NCBI GenBank assembly: GCA_031769625.1
Contig: JAUIMM010000484.1
Location: 2,046,001 to 2,110,000 of the forward strand
DNA length: 64,000 nt
Reading direction: 5' to 3'
DNA from: Taudactylus pleione
Lineage: Eukaryota > Chordata > Amphibia > Anura > Myobatrachidae
A model generated the notes under the pieces. The model was not told the DNA's origin and did no database searches. It was given only the letters and a program-made list of their open reading frames with translations. How positions within the stretch are numbered: the first letter of the stretch is position 1; every line of letters begins with the position of its first letter. The translations under genes were made by a program, and so were the position numbers. This document shows, one piece after another, positions 12,854 through 23,921 of this stretch.

Positions 12854-14637
12854 CGGTCCGGGCCTCCCTTTGGGGGATCCCAAAGTGGGAGGCCGCCTGA
12901 TGCAGTTCGCTCAGTGTTGGTCAGTCACCACGACGGACACTTGGGTTCTCGTGGTGGTTTCTCACGGGTACGCCCTCTACTTCCGGCACAGACCCCCGTC
13001 TCGATTCTTCACCACGGGTCTACCATCAGACCGGAACAAAGCCTTGGAACTGCGGAAAGTTGCGCACACTATGCTCCAGGCCGGAGTTATAGTGCCTGTT
13101 CCATTCTCCCAGAAGGGCCTGGGTTTCTATTCCAATCTTTTTGGTTCAGAAACCCAATGGGTCGTATCGTCCGATACTCAACCTCAAAGCTCTCAACAAG
13201 TCTTTGCGGGTACCGAAGTTTCGGATGGAGACCCTGCGGTCCATCATTCTGGCGCTGGAACCTGGGGACTATATGGTGTCGTTGGACATACAGGACGCTT
13301 ACCTGCATGTCCCTATTCTTTTGCGCCATCAACAGCACTTTCAGTTCCGGGCATTGCCTTTTGGCCTGGCGACAGCACCGCGTGTTTTCACCAAGGTGAT
13401 GGCGGCTTTCCTGCGGCTGCAGGGAGTCCGCATGTTACCATACTTGGACGACCTTCTCTTGGTGGCAGGATCTCCAGAGCTCCTTCTGCGCCACTTGGAC
13501 CTGACCATTGCGGTACTGCAACGGCACGGCTGGTTGATAAACTGGCAGAAGTCCACACTGATCCCGTCTCAGCGGATTCTGCACCTCGGAGCCTTATTGG
13601 ACTCCGGACAGCAGAGGATCTTTGTGACGGGGGAAAAGATCTCTGCCTTGCAGTCGAGGGTGCGCAGTTGACTGCAGAGCCGTCGGGTGTCTCTGCACTC
13701 GGCGATGAAGTTACTGGGCTCCATGGTGTCGGTATTCGACATGGTGGAATATGCCCAGTTCACTCCAGACCTCTACAGCATCGGATCCTGTCCAAATGGA
13801 ATGGACTGCCTCAGTCTCTAAAATCCCAGACGATAGTGCTCACTCCGGAGGTTCGCCTGGTGGTTGCAGTTGACCCATCTCAACAAGGGTCGTCCGTTCT
13901 GGGTGGCGAATTGGGTCCTGTTGACAACAGAGGCAGAGCTTCCCAGAAACATTTTGGAGCTCTGCGCGGTATTCAATGCTCTCCAGCAGGCACATCTGGT
14001 TCTCCGAGGTCACCCAGTGCAGGTCCAGTCGGACAACACTACCACCGTGGCCTACATAAATAGGCAGGGAGGAACCTGAAGTCGGGCGGCTCTCATAGAG
14101 GTGTCCCGAAGCCTGGTATGGGCGGAGTGCAATCTACCGGCCATATCAGGGGTATTCATCCCGGGAGTGCTGAATTGGGAGGCGGACTTTCTCAGTCGCC
14201 AGGACGTTCATCCGGGGGAATGGTCTCTGCACCCGGACGTCTTTCAACTGCTGGTGGACAGGTGGGGTCTTCCAGAGATCGACCTCATGGCGTCCCGGCA
14301 CAACAAGTTGCCGGTGTACGGGTCTCGCATAAGAGACGAAAAGGCGTCTCTGGTGGATGCTCTGTCCGTCCAGTGGACGTTCCGGTTCGCTTATCTTTTT
14401 CCTCCGGTTTCCCTTCTTCCGAGAGTAATCCGGAAATTCAAACAGGAAGGAGGGATGCTCCTGTTGATAGCTCCCGCATGGCCCAGACGGCACTGGTTCT
14501 CAGACCTTCAGGTTCTGTCCGTGGACAGTCCTCTGCGGTTGCCGCTGCGACCGGACCTTCTGTCTCAGGGTCCCTGTCTTCGTCCGGACCTGACTCGGCT
14601 GTCTTTGACGGCGTGGCTGTTGAGACGGCCATGCTGA
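12854..14637 (+). pseudogene. DIRS C reverse transcriptase-RNase H, nearly intact
   Basis: The RT N-terminus (GLPLGDPKVGGRLMQFAQCW to FSQKGLGFYSNLF) is read in one frame to about 13140. A one-base loss shifts to the frame QKPNGSYRPILNLKALNK, then MVSLDIQDAYLHVPI, the catalytic box YLDD at 13441-13452 and GWLINWQKSTLIPSQRILHLG. A TGA at 13669-13671 and a second shift near 13765 follow. RNase H appears as GRPFWVANWVLLTT and NILELCAVFNALQQ with QVQSDNTTTVAYI. About 30 residues between these parts, present in E and G (DASLRGWGAV region), are deleted. Another TGA at 14077-14079 precedes the C-terminal block WAECNLPAISGVFIPGVLNW to LTAWLLRRPC. Polymerase residues survive; RNase H does not. Confidence 0.8.
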
Positions 14638-15653
14638 GGTCCAGGGGTTTCTCCAGCTCTGTAGTGCGAACCATGCTCAGAGCTCGGAAACAGTCTTCCG
14701 CGAGAATTTACCATCGTGTGTGGCATACGTTCTTCCAGTGGTGTAGACCGAGAGGTTATGCACCTAGGGAATTTCGTCTGTCTAGAGTGCTAGCCTTCCT
14801 ACAAGCGGGACTGGACCATGGGCTTCGCCTTGCTTCTTTGAAGGTGCAGGTTTCTGCCCTGTCTGTCTGGTTCCATCGTTGGATTGCGACAATCCCTGAT
14901 GTGCGCACCTTTATGCAGGGCGTTTTGCACATTCAGCCACCCTTTGTTCCACCTGTGGCACCTTGGGATTTGGCTGTGGTCCTGAGGGCTCTCCAGGGAC
15001 CGCCGTTTGAACCACTGGGATCAGTGGACCTTAAATGGCTAACAGCTAAGACTGTTTTCCTTCTGGCCATCGCTTCGGCCAGACGTGTTTCTGATTTAGG
15101 GGCTCGCTCTTGTAGACCCCCTTTCTTGATTTTTCATGGGAACAGGGCAGTGCTGCGCACTCGTCCTGAATTTTTGCCCAAAGTTGTTTCCCGGTTTCAC
15201 ATTAACGAAGAAATCGTTGTGCCGGCCTTTAACTCACCTGGTCTTTCAGTGGGTGAGGCCACTTTGGATGTGGTGTGGGCCTTAAGAACTTATGTTGACC
15301 GCACTTCTTCATTTAGGAAGTCGGACGCCTTGTTTGTCCTCTATGGCTTCCGTAAAAAGGGTTGGCCTGCTTCCAAACAAACTTTGGCAGTTTGGATCCG
15401 TATGGCCATTTCAGAAGCTTATATTCATGAAGGCCTGCCGGTTCCATCCTCTGTGAGGGCTCATTCTACTAGGTCTGTGGGTCCCTCGTGGGCAGCACGA
15501 CGTGGTGCCTCTGCAGTCCAGATCTGCAAGGCTGCCACGTGGTCCTCTGTCCATACCTTTGTGAGGTATTATGTGTTTGACACCTTTGCCTCTCAGGATG
15601 CTTCCTTCGGGCGGTGGATTCTCCTTTCAGCACAGGAGCGTCCCTACCCTTAA
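14478..15653 (+). CDS. DIRS C tyrosine recombinase, open reading frame intact
   Basis: A 391-codon ORF. The frame is open back to 14118, but the ATG at 14478 is the likely start because upstream residues only shadow the pol frame. It overlaps the end of pol by about 160 bp in another frame, a hallmark of DIRS elements. The core-binding part reads SARIYHRVWHTFFQWC, then RVLAFLQAGLDHGLRLASLK. Catalytic residues seen: Arg203 in ASARRVSDLG, His329-x-x-Arg332 in AHSTRSVG, and candidate nucleophile Tyr364/365 in FVRYYVF. The enzyme should insert the circular cDNA without target duplication. It may be the only potentially functional transposon protein in the window, though pol of the same copy is dead. 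Confidence 0.8.
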   Translation: MAQTALVLRPSGSVRGQSSAVAAATGPSVSGSLSSSGPDSAVFDGVAVETAMLRSRGFSSSVVRTMLRARKQSSARIYHRVWHTFFQWCRPRGYAPREFRLSRVLAFLQAGLDHGLRLASLKVQVSALSVWFHRWIATIPDVRTFMQGVLHIQPPFVPPVAPWDLAVVLRALQGPPFEPLGSVDLKWLTAKTVFLLAIASARRVSDLGARSCRPPFLIFHGNRAVLRTRPEFLPKVVSRFHINEEIVVPAFNSPGLSVGEATLDVVWALRTYVDRTSSFRKSDALFVLYGFRKKGWPASKQTLAVWIRMAISEAYIHEGLPVPSSVRAHSTRSVGPSWAARRGASAVQICKAATWSSVHTFVRYYVFDTFASQDASFGRWILLSAQERPYP

Positions 15654-15673
15654 AGGATACTGCTTTGGGACAT

Positions 15674-15784
15674 CCCCAAGGTATCCTGTGGATACCCTAT
15701 GGACCCTGAAGTAGAAAATATGAGATATGGTAAGAACTTACCTTTGTTATCTCTCTTTCTACGAAGTCCATAGGGTTCCACAGG
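15674..15784 (+). repeat. DIRS C internal complementary region (ICR)
   Basis: The left half (ccccaaggtatcctgtgg to ccctgaagtagaaa) is the reverse complement of the element's left end. It continues as atatgagatatggtaag to ctacgaagtccatagg, the reverse complement of the right end. The fusion point gtagaaaatatgag gives the sequence expected across the circle joint. Confidence 0.9.
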
Positions 15785-15934
15785 ACTCCCGCCCTGTCGC
15801 ACCTGTGCTGCAGATGGGCTTTACTCTGGTCACCGGTTTTTCCGTCTCCCTCTGGTGAGAATGTGATTCTTGTGTGTGTCCAGATCTTTTTTTTCTCTCT
15901 CCCTTCTCCTCCTCCGGCCTATGGCTTGGTACGT

Positions 15935-16125
15935 AACTGAGATGCCTTGGCTCGGGGGCGGGGTATAGGAGGGGGACCCTAGTGCATCCTGGCAGGCTGA
16001 AAGCTTTAACTCTATGGTGCCCGATGCCTGACATCATCACCTATACCCCAAGGTATCCTGTGGAACCCTATGGACTTCGTAGAAATAGAGATAACAAGGG
16101 TAAGTTCTTACCATATCTCATATTT
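15935..16125 (+). repeat. DIRS C right inverted terminal repeat and terminal hairpin
   Basis: Inverted partner of 11117-11276, extended by the dyad GAGATA, GGTAAG-tt-CTTACC, TATCTC at about 16088-16119. Confidence 0.85.
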
Positions 16126-17089
16126 TTTCATTTCTTCAGTCACTGTTATTAGATGTATCACTTCTTCTTATTTCCTCTGTGAATAAAATAAGGGGTGCCC
16201 AGTCATGAAGAACGAAACTAACACTTACATCATGATACATTTCAATAATAAGCAAGTTGCCTCTTACCAGGCAATGATAAATTAGCTTATATAGTCTTAT
16301 ATGGATCATTAGATTCCTGGCTCAGGATCTCCTCAAACTCTGCTCATGTTTGGAAGTCTATTTCCATACACAATAGAAGAAAGTTACCTGGAGTATCCAG
16401 TAAGATATAGAAATACATTCTTTAAATATTCTTTGGTAGTGTATATTGCACATACTTAAACCGCAAAAAAAATAGTACGCTTACTTGGATTACTTTCTAA
16501 ATTAGGTACCAATGTTTCTATTGTCAAACAAGGAATGTCAGAGTGCATTCAAGGAACCAATCTCGGCAAGTTAGACACCTGTAGGACCCTACACGCTACA
16601 CCCAGGGAATCCTGCAGGTGACGCAGCCTTATAGGTAAATGAACACAGTGTAGGCTGTTTGTTTTTGGAAATTTTTGTCTGGAAACCAAGCAGCAGATGA
16701 AATATGCTTAGTTGCAGCTAGCAAAGACAAATTAAATATTGTTTAATATGAATACTGGAGCTTTGCAGTTTTAGGCCCCTTTTGGCTTGTATTAAAACAC
16801 AATGGTTTTAGGTATTCCTATTTGTATGCTGTTAACCTTTTTTGTTTCTTTTGTCAGTCATCCGAAGTAATTGTATGTCATCACCTTGTGCCAGGTGCCT
16901 GTGCTTAGTCTTGACGTACGCCTGTTCAACTTCCAGGCACTACAAGTCCCTAGTGTTCCATACTAATGCTCCATCATTCAGATTATATCACATAGCCTCA
17001 GTAGACAACGGAGCAGCCTGGTTTTTTTTTTTTTTTTTTTTAGTACAGCTTCTGTCTCCATTTTGTGGCGTAGCCATTTCACACTGTGG
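16126..17089. other. Intron sequence without recognisable features
   Basis: Unique-looking AT-rich intron DNA. A T-run lies at 17023-17041. I see no coding sequence or clear repeat. Confidence 0.6.
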
Positions 17090-17810
17090 TGGGAGATTAA
17101 TCAAAGCTTGGAGGGAGCAATACAATTAAATGCAATGTTGAATAGTGGCAGGAATGAGTGCCTGGAGCTATTCACTTGTCCTCATCGTGCCCTGTACTTT
17201 AGTCAAGTTGCAGCTTATGGGGCCTAATGCCAGGGGTTTAATCACGGTAAATGGCATTCTCAGTCTTAAGTGCCAGCCACGATGCTGTTACAGTGTGCAC
17301 TAAACCCACTACTAGCACTGTGGCACTAGTTTAGTCCATCTTAGGAGTGTGCGAGCAGATAGTCGCTGGCTAATAGCGTGGCCAATTGAATATTTCCGGG
17401 AACTCATTCCTGACGCTATTCAACATCACTTTACCTTTCACCAGGGGAAATTCAATTAAATGTGGAGAGGTAAGTACCAACCAATTGGCACCTAACTCAT
17501 TTTTGAAACGCAGACTGTAAAGTGACAGAAGCTGATTGGTTGGTATTTTCTCTTCGGGGCGATAATCAATTGTGTTTAGTCGTGTAAAATGGCTAAATCT
17601 GTCCAAAATCCTAGTTAGCGCACCCAAACAGCAGTTTGGACACCCAAAACAAGGGCTTCTAGCAAATTTCTGCTCACCACTTCAGGAGGGGGTGAGCAGA
17701 AATGTGTAAACCCCCTGCATTTGCCTCCGAACGAAGCAACAATTGCATTATTCCGTTGGGCGGCCATTACTCACAGCTGCAGGTGAAAACGCTCCCTCCA
17801 AGCTTTGATA
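17090..17810. mobile_element. Non-autonomous element with inverted termini
   Basis: The left end (ATCAAAGCTTGGAGGGAG) is mirrored at the right end (CTCCCTCCAAGCTTTGAT near 17788-17806). The interior holds aattcaattaaat and gtgagcagaaatgt motifs that recur in MITE-like segments at 22.6, 24.4 and 26.6 kb. There is no ORF. The superfamily is unknown. Confidence 0.5.
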
Positions 17811-18399
17811 AACCATTCCTACTTAGAATTCATGGTCTTTGCATAGAGCTGTGGCAAATATGGATTGTTCTTTTTGATATGAAACGGTCAGTGTAGGACT
17901 TATGATACTTGACAGAAAATATTCCAAAGAACCATTTTAGCTGCCTCTCTGTATTTTTCACTTGTCTGTTGCTGAATTGGCAAATAGGTGAAATCTTGTT
18001 GTACTGGAGGTTAAGGCTAGTAAGGCCACGCAAACTGATGGGGGAATTAGAATCTATTGGTTGTAATGTCCCCCTCCAGCTTTTGGTTGGGAGTGGTGGA
18101 GCCTGTTATATTAATTGTGATCAGCAGCCGTGAAAGCGCTTGTTACCACAGCATATAGTGTATGACATGGTGTCACTGGCATTTTCATACCAGTCAGAAA
18201 ACAAATACTTTACAAAGCTTGTATTGCCAGCATTTGCTCCTGTTTTCAGTGTTCTCAATGATGAAATGTGAATAAATTATAGTTTGTTTTTTTTTCTTCA
18301 TAGCAACATAAGTACCTTTTTAAATAGATTTACTGTACTATAAGTGTGTGACCTTAAGTGTTATTGCCTTACTCTATTCTCTCTGTTGATGGATTGCTA

Positions 18400-19215
18400 T
18401 AGATCTATCTATTTATTTTATTTATTAACCGTTTCTTATATAGCGCAGCAAATTCCGTTGCGCTTTACAATTTGAATCAACATTAACATTTTACTGGGTT
18501 GTGAAAGCCATACATACATGTCATACGTAAGACACATACATAAGGGTAAGAGGGCCCTGCTCATAAGCTTACAATCTGTAGGGAAATAGGTGTTGATACA
18601 CAAGGATAGGTGCTATATATTGCAAATTGGTCCAGCCCGATTGCAGATGTTCTTGGTGGGCTGTATGATCCAATCACACTGGAAAGTTGGCCTAGGGTTA
18701 GAAGGAAGAAAAATTGAAGAAGATGTGATGGGTGTTTACTATAAGAAGAGAGTTAGATATGGAAGCTATAAAAGGTTATGTGGGCGGTTCTGGAATCTGA
18801 TAAGCTTGTCTGAAGAAGTGAGTTTTTAGAGAGAGCTTGAATGTTTGGAAACTAGTGGAAAATCTTATTGTGTGTGGAAAGGCATTCCACGGGGTTGGTG
18901 CAGCCCGAAAAAAGTCCTGTAACCGTGCATGGGAAAAGTAATGCACGGGGATGAGACGCAGATCTTGTGCAGAGCGGAGATGTCGGGTTGGAAGATATTT
19001 TGAGATAAGTGAAGAGATGTATGTTGGTGTGGTTTGGTTAATAGCTTTATGCGTGAGTGTAAGTATTTTAAACTGAATACGGTAGAAGACCGGCAGCCAA
19101 TGGAGGGACTGACAGAGTGGATCAGCAGACACTGAACGTTTGGTGAGAAAGATCAACCTCGCAGCTGCATTCAAAATGGATTGTAGTGAGGAGAGCCTGT
19201 TTTTGGGAAGACCAA
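18400..19215 (-). mobile_element. 5'-truncated L2/CR1-like LINE, 3' part
   Basis: On the - strand, an open frame (19174 down to 18776) reads MNAAARLIFLTKRS, then CQSLHWLPVFYRIQFKILTL, matching the end of the reverse transcriptase ORF of L2/CR1-type LINEs (the N-A-A-A-R-L and L-H-W-L-P-V signatures). It is followed by a tail with tatagcgcagcaaattccg and a tat/att-rich simple-repeat end near 18400. It lacks the catalytic RT domain and is dead. Confidence 0.7.
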
Positions 19216-19618
19216 TCTAAGATTGTTCTATAGATATAGCTATACACACACTGAACGATAATTGTTCAAGTCTGTCATTACAATTGCTGGTTTGCAGTAC
19301 TATCTTGCAGTGCCAGCGTTAAGATCTCACAACCCCTGGCAACTTTTACATGCACATGACTAGCTGTTTTGACACTAGTTAAACGAACTAATCTAGGATT
19401 TCACCATGACCACTCTGGATTCTACTTAGGCTGTGCTTGCATTGTGTTTTTGAGTGTTTATAGTAGGTAAATGCAATGATAATCCTACAGTTACCACCAA
19501 ATGCTGATGTCATGTGTTTCTATTTGACATGAATTATTTTTTTGTAAAGCAAGAACAGTAGACATAAAGCAAAGCCACATGGTACAACCTGCACAACCAA
19601 TGAGATCACTGATCATTT

Positions 19619-20295
19619 CCCTTCAACTTTCTGTAGTGCAGGGCAAACTATTTTGGGTGTACACACTAATCTCTATGATATTTCAGTGAAGTCCACTCCG
19701 AACATGCAAATCGTGTTGAAATCGTCCAAGTTGGCCTGCATGTATGGACGGCCATAGATATCGTTACCGTCCATGCGGGAACATGCATCATTAGACGTTC
19801 GTTGATCGCTGCATAAAAATGAACTATCAATATCGTTACCGTTCATTAAAATCGTACAGTGTGCACACACCATAAGACTATTGCCTAAATGCCTACATAA
19901 AAACAATTATAGGGGGAATTAAATTACTTTTTCTTGGCCGCAGCTCAAGTCTAAACTGACGAGCTATTCTACTGTTTATATTTTGGGGGGGATAAAATAG
20001 TGTATGTACAATTTCAGGATTCCCCATATTTAATACTTGATAAATCCTGGTGCGTACACACTGTATGATTTATATGAATGATTACGATATTGATCAACGA
20101 TAAATTGTTCATTTTTGTTTTTTGCAGCGAACGATCAATGAACGACTAACCTTGCGCGTTCCCACATGGACGATAACGATATCTATGGTCATCCGTACAT
20201 GCAGGCCATTTGTATGTTAAAAGAGGACTTCACTGAAATATCTATCTGTGTGTACAACCAAAATCGTTTGCTCTGCACTACAGAAAGTTGAAGGG
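19619..20295. repeat. Foldback element (677-bp imperfect palindrome)
   Basis: The ends are CCCTTCAACTTTCTGTAG and its reverse complement. Long arms (about 19619-19880 and 20040-20295) match throughout, including the blocks atttcagtgaagtcc and catagatatcgtta, around a spacer near 19950. The cgatat/acgatat-rich character and tacacac termini resemble the hAT-like MITEs nearby. There is no ORF. Confidence 0.7.
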
Positions 20296-20342
20296 ATATG
20301 CAGATTGTACCGTGTGAATGCAATTGGTTCTTTCTGTCTAGG

Positions 20343-20344
20343 TG

Positions 20345-20379
<35 letters not shown>
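20343..20379 (+). repeat. Poly-T tract
   Basis: About 35 uninterrupted T in the intron, directly right of the foldback element. Confidence 0.9.
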
Positions 20380-20709
20380 GAATGAATTTGCATTCCTCTC
20401 GTACCTATATTTCCTATCTGTACACATACTGAAGCAGTCAGCATAATGTGATGATTACTTTAATCATTGTTAAATGTTGTTACTTGCAGTTTAGTTGCCA
20501 GCAGTGTGTATACAGTATGTGCTGCTTAATGTTAACAACTGTGTGGAAAACCCCAGAGGTGAATGGGTAATCCAGAGCAAGCATGCTTTGTCTGTGCCTT
20601 GTGTTAATTATTCTGAGAGGTGCCAGACTACCCTGTGGAGTGCAAATAGAAGCCTCCACAACCTGTCAAGCCACGGGCTAGTGCTAACAGATTTCTCTTT
20701 CTATGTTAG

Positions 20710-20919
<210 letters not shown>

Positions 20920-21640
20920 TAGACATGTAGTAAATGGGGAACAGTAAAACTCACCACTGTGCCAAGTGGGTTTTCTTGTAAAGAGAACAGCATCTGTATC
21001 ATGTGTACGCACGACATGCATGTACTATAATGAGCAGTGATAATGCCCAGGGTGGAGGGAATGTTATTCTCTGTTCATGAATCGGAGCAACACAGGGGCA
21101 TCCTCCTTTTTTATGAGGAGGATATGTGCTTATTAATAGGATCGCTTTTTAGTCTTAGCCAACTTTTCAAATGAGTTTGCCTCTGTGTGCTAATTAAAAG
21201 ATCAGCAGGCATTAACAGTAAAGTGCCTCCCCTGCATCCACAATAAGACAATCCTAATTTAAATGAGGCGAATCTTGTATATTTACTGAGGTGGTCGTTT
21301 AGTGTTTTATTTTTTACCTTGGAGGTTGCCCTTTAAGACTTTGCTTTAACCACTTTACTGATGATTTTATTTTCCAAAAACCGCTCCGAAAATTTATATA
21401 TATTTTTTTTTTTTATGATTGAATTGGGTCAAGGACCTATTTTTAAAATGTATCCAACATGATTTTGTAAAAAAAATTATTTTTAAATGATGTATACCAT
21501 TAAAAAAAATATATAGATAGACAGAGAATCTGTATGGAATACCGCCGGCCGCATGGCTTGGTTCGGTTACCGGCAGCACCTGGCCGACAACAGCAGAGTT
21601 CCCGGCAGCGCTGGAAATCCCGATCGTGGATAGGTAAGTA

Positions 21641-21850
21641 CTATCCAACCTAACCCTCCTTAGGGGTGTCTAACCCTAATCCCCCCCCCCCTCTAAGTGT
21701 CTAACCCCCCCCATTCCTCGCTGCCTAACCCTAAGTCCCCCCGGGGGTGCCTAACCCTCCCTCCCCCTAGCCTGACCCTAACCCTCCCGGGGGGGGGGGG
21801 GGGGGGTGCGTAACCCAAATTCCCCCCCCCCCCACGGGTGCCCTAAACCC
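21641..21850 (+). repeat. C-rich degenerate repeat with CTAACCCT units
   Basis: Irregular repeats of (c)ctaaccct separated by runs of C or G, including a G-run of about 18 at 21787-21806. Spacing is irregular and unlike a telomere array. The GC-rich lead-in (ccgccggccgcatgg to cggcagcgctgg, about 21541-21610) suggests the inside of a decayed transposon. Confidence 0.6.
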
Positions 21851-22754
21851 ATTTTTGTGCTCTTGTACCACTTTACAATGGACAGCAGTTTCTGTTATCT
21901 CTATTAGAAGGATAAATGTGTTTTCTGAAATTTTGTAAATCCTGAAGATCTATTTTGTGTACACTACAGAAAAGGAATGAGTAATTGAGTTCAAACAGTT
22001 ATCCAAATTGGCTCTACACTGGGGTGAAAAATTACCCTTTTGCTGGCTTTCTATGAAGCATAGTTTCACTGTGAATTAAGTTAACTTGATCTAACTCAGA
22101 TAGCCAGCCTCTTCTCTCCATTTGCAATGCGGCCTATGGGGGTGATTAATTTAGCTGTAGAATTTACCCTGGGGTTTTTATCTCCTGTGTTAAGAGCCCA
22201 GGGCTATCCAATTACTGCAGGCAACTACCCCTAAAGGTGCACTAAATGCGGATTTCTGTTTGCATCCTCCTGAGAGAGTGCAGATTTCTGCACCCAACTA
22301 GTGCTTCCGAGGCTAGTCACGATGCTACCATGGGCGGCAATTGCATACCTCCCGGGCACTTATTCCAGGAGCTAAACACCCGCAGTAAGTCCTTCCGCTA
22401 GTTAAATTTCCCATGACGACACCACTGTAGTATATACCTTCTTTAAAGTTTGTTGCATATCTGGACATAGCTGCATTTTAGGCCTTTGTGAGGCTGGCTT
22501 GTCGAAGCAAATCTGCAATGTGGTGTTTGTCACAAATTAGGGGGGATTTTAATTTGTTGCGCTGGCAGCAGTCAGTGATGCGCGCCCAATGGAGTACTTC
22601 AATTGTTGCTTCGTATGGACACGATACGCAGGTATTTCTGCTCTTACCCTCCTGAGGGAGTGAGCAGAAATGTAGGAAAGTCTGTGGTTTGGGCACCCTT
22701 ATCAGGACTTTAGACAGATTTAGCAGGTGTAATTTAGCAAACAAGGAGAAGAAA

Positions 22755-23065
22755 TGTGTAAACATAGGTAAACTCAATGATTCAGTAGCTTGTAGAACCA
22801 CCTTTAAGCAGCAACTGCTTGAGTTTTCTCTCTGGGCTTCAGTCCTGTATTGCAGAGGGGGAAAAAAATATCTCAAACGTAATGAAACACTGCTCAGCTC
22901 ATTGATATTTGAGGGCATTTATTTATGCATGCATCTGTTCAGGTCCTCAGTATCTCAATAGGGTAGATGTCTGGACTCTAACTTGGCCCTTCAAAAACCT
23001 AGTCTGTCTTTTTTTTTTTTTTTTCTTCATCACTCAGTTGTGTATTTGCTGAAATAAGTTTAATT
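22755..23065 (-). mobile_element. Tc1/mariner-like fragment
   Basis: The segment with cagtagcttgtagaaccacc and gtctggactctaacttgg resembles the antisense of fish and frog Tc1-type transposase regions I know. It is short, without an open frame, and lies head to tail with the clearer Tc1 copy that follows. Confidence 0.35.
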
Positions 23066-23071
23066 GTCCTG

Positions 23072-23745
23072 TGGCACAGTCTGCAGCCATGATCAAAAGT
23101 TTTGAGAATGACGCAAGTATTGGTTTTCACAAAGTTTGCTGCTTCAGTGTTTTTAGACCTTTTTGTCAGATGTTACTATGGTATACTGAAGTAAAATTAA
23201 AAGCATTTCATAAGTGCCAAAGGTTTTTATTGACAATTACACTACGTTTATGCAAAGAGTCAATATTTGCAGTGTTGACCCTTCTTTTTCAAGACCTCTG
23301 CAATTTTCCCTGGCATATTGTCAATCAACTTCTGGGCCACGTACTGACGGATGGCCGCCCATTCTTGCCTAATCAATGCTTGGAGGTTGTCAGAATTTGT
23401 GGGTTTTTGTTTGTCCACCCGCCTCTTGAGGATTGGCCACAAGTTCTCAATGGGATTAAGGTCTGGGGAGTTTCCTGGCCATGGATCCAAAATGTCGATG
23501 TTTTGTTCCTTGAACCACTTGGAGCACCTTGCCATAAGGCAAAAGTGATAACTATCATGCTGGAAAAGGCATTGTTCGTCATGAAACTGTTCTTGGATGG
23601 TTGGGAGTAGTTGATCTTGGAGGATGTTTTGGTACCATTCTTTATTCATGGCTGTGTTCTTAGGCAAAAATGTGAGTGAGCCCACTCCCTTGGCTGAGAA
23701 GCAACCCCACACATGAATGGTCTCAGGATGCTCTACTGTTATATT
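23072..23745 (-). mobile_element. Truncated Tc1/mariner transposon
   Basis: On the - strand an ORF of 150 codons (23712 down to 23260) encodes the C-terminal half of a Tc1-type transposase. It is followed by a tail with tgatcaaaagttttgagaa in the + strand reading, typical of the terminus of this family. The 5' half is missing: homology stops near 23740. The element is therefore inactive. Confidence 0.8.
23260..23712 (-). pseudogene. Tc1 transposase, C-terminal half
   Basis: The protein reads MWGCFSAKGVGSLTFLPK, then NKEWYQNILQDQLLPTIQEQF, FQHDSYHFCLMARCSKWF and WPGNSPDLNPIENLWPILK. The last is the signature block before the final catalytic acid of the DD34E transposase; the second Asp would be in QHD. 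The paired-like DNA-binding domain and first catalytic Asp are absent. A related copy lies inside DIRS D (35.0-35.58 kb) in the opposite orientation. Confidence 0.85.
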
Positions 23746-23921
23746 TTTACGTTGGATACTACATATTTGTAAATTTAATAATTTTTTTTCTTTGATTTAT
23801 TGTTAAATATGTATCTAGCACCTAGTTGAAGTCCTAAAATGTGTAAGGCGTTGGAGGGTACATATAAGTTGCAGGTTCCTGGAAATCTATAGCATCATAG
23901 AGTTATGAATGTATTCAAGAC

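Larger units (their letters stand above)
11114..16125 (+). mobile_element. DIRS copy C, most nearly intact copy
   Basis: A 5.0-kb DIRS retrotransposon with all structural parts: left ITR 11117-11276, gag-like ORF, RT-RNase H, overlapping tyrosine recombinase, ICR 15674-15784, right ITR 15935-16087 and terminal hairpin to 16125. The ITRs differ by only a few bases. Gag and pol carry a handful of frameshifts and stops; the recombinase ORF is unbroken. The ends are defined by matching the ICR to both termini: left flank cag/TTTctacttc, right flank catatTTT/TTTcat. A short T-run is shared at the joint and there is no target-site duplication. Confidence 0.9.

Noticed and set aside
13087..13338. 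ORFs on the strand opposite to DIRS pol
   Set aside because: Antisense shadows of the RT coding sequence, repeated at equivalent places in other copies without conservation of their own.
12672..14063. A single 463-codon open frame across the DIRS C pol region
   Set aside because: It is a composite. Only parts (about 12854-13140 and 13765-13880) follow the true RT frame; the rest, including the RT core, is the shadow of QKPNGSYRP to YLDD in another frame. It is not one protein.
21641..21850. Interstitial telomere repeat (CTAACCCT units)
   Set aside because: The units are irregularly spaced, separated by C or G homopolymers, and never form uninterrupted TTAGGG/CCCTAA arrays.
23260..23712. An active Tc1 transposase gene
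   Set aside because: Only the C-terminal half is present; the DNA-binding domain and first catalytic Asp are missing, with no upstream terminal repeat.
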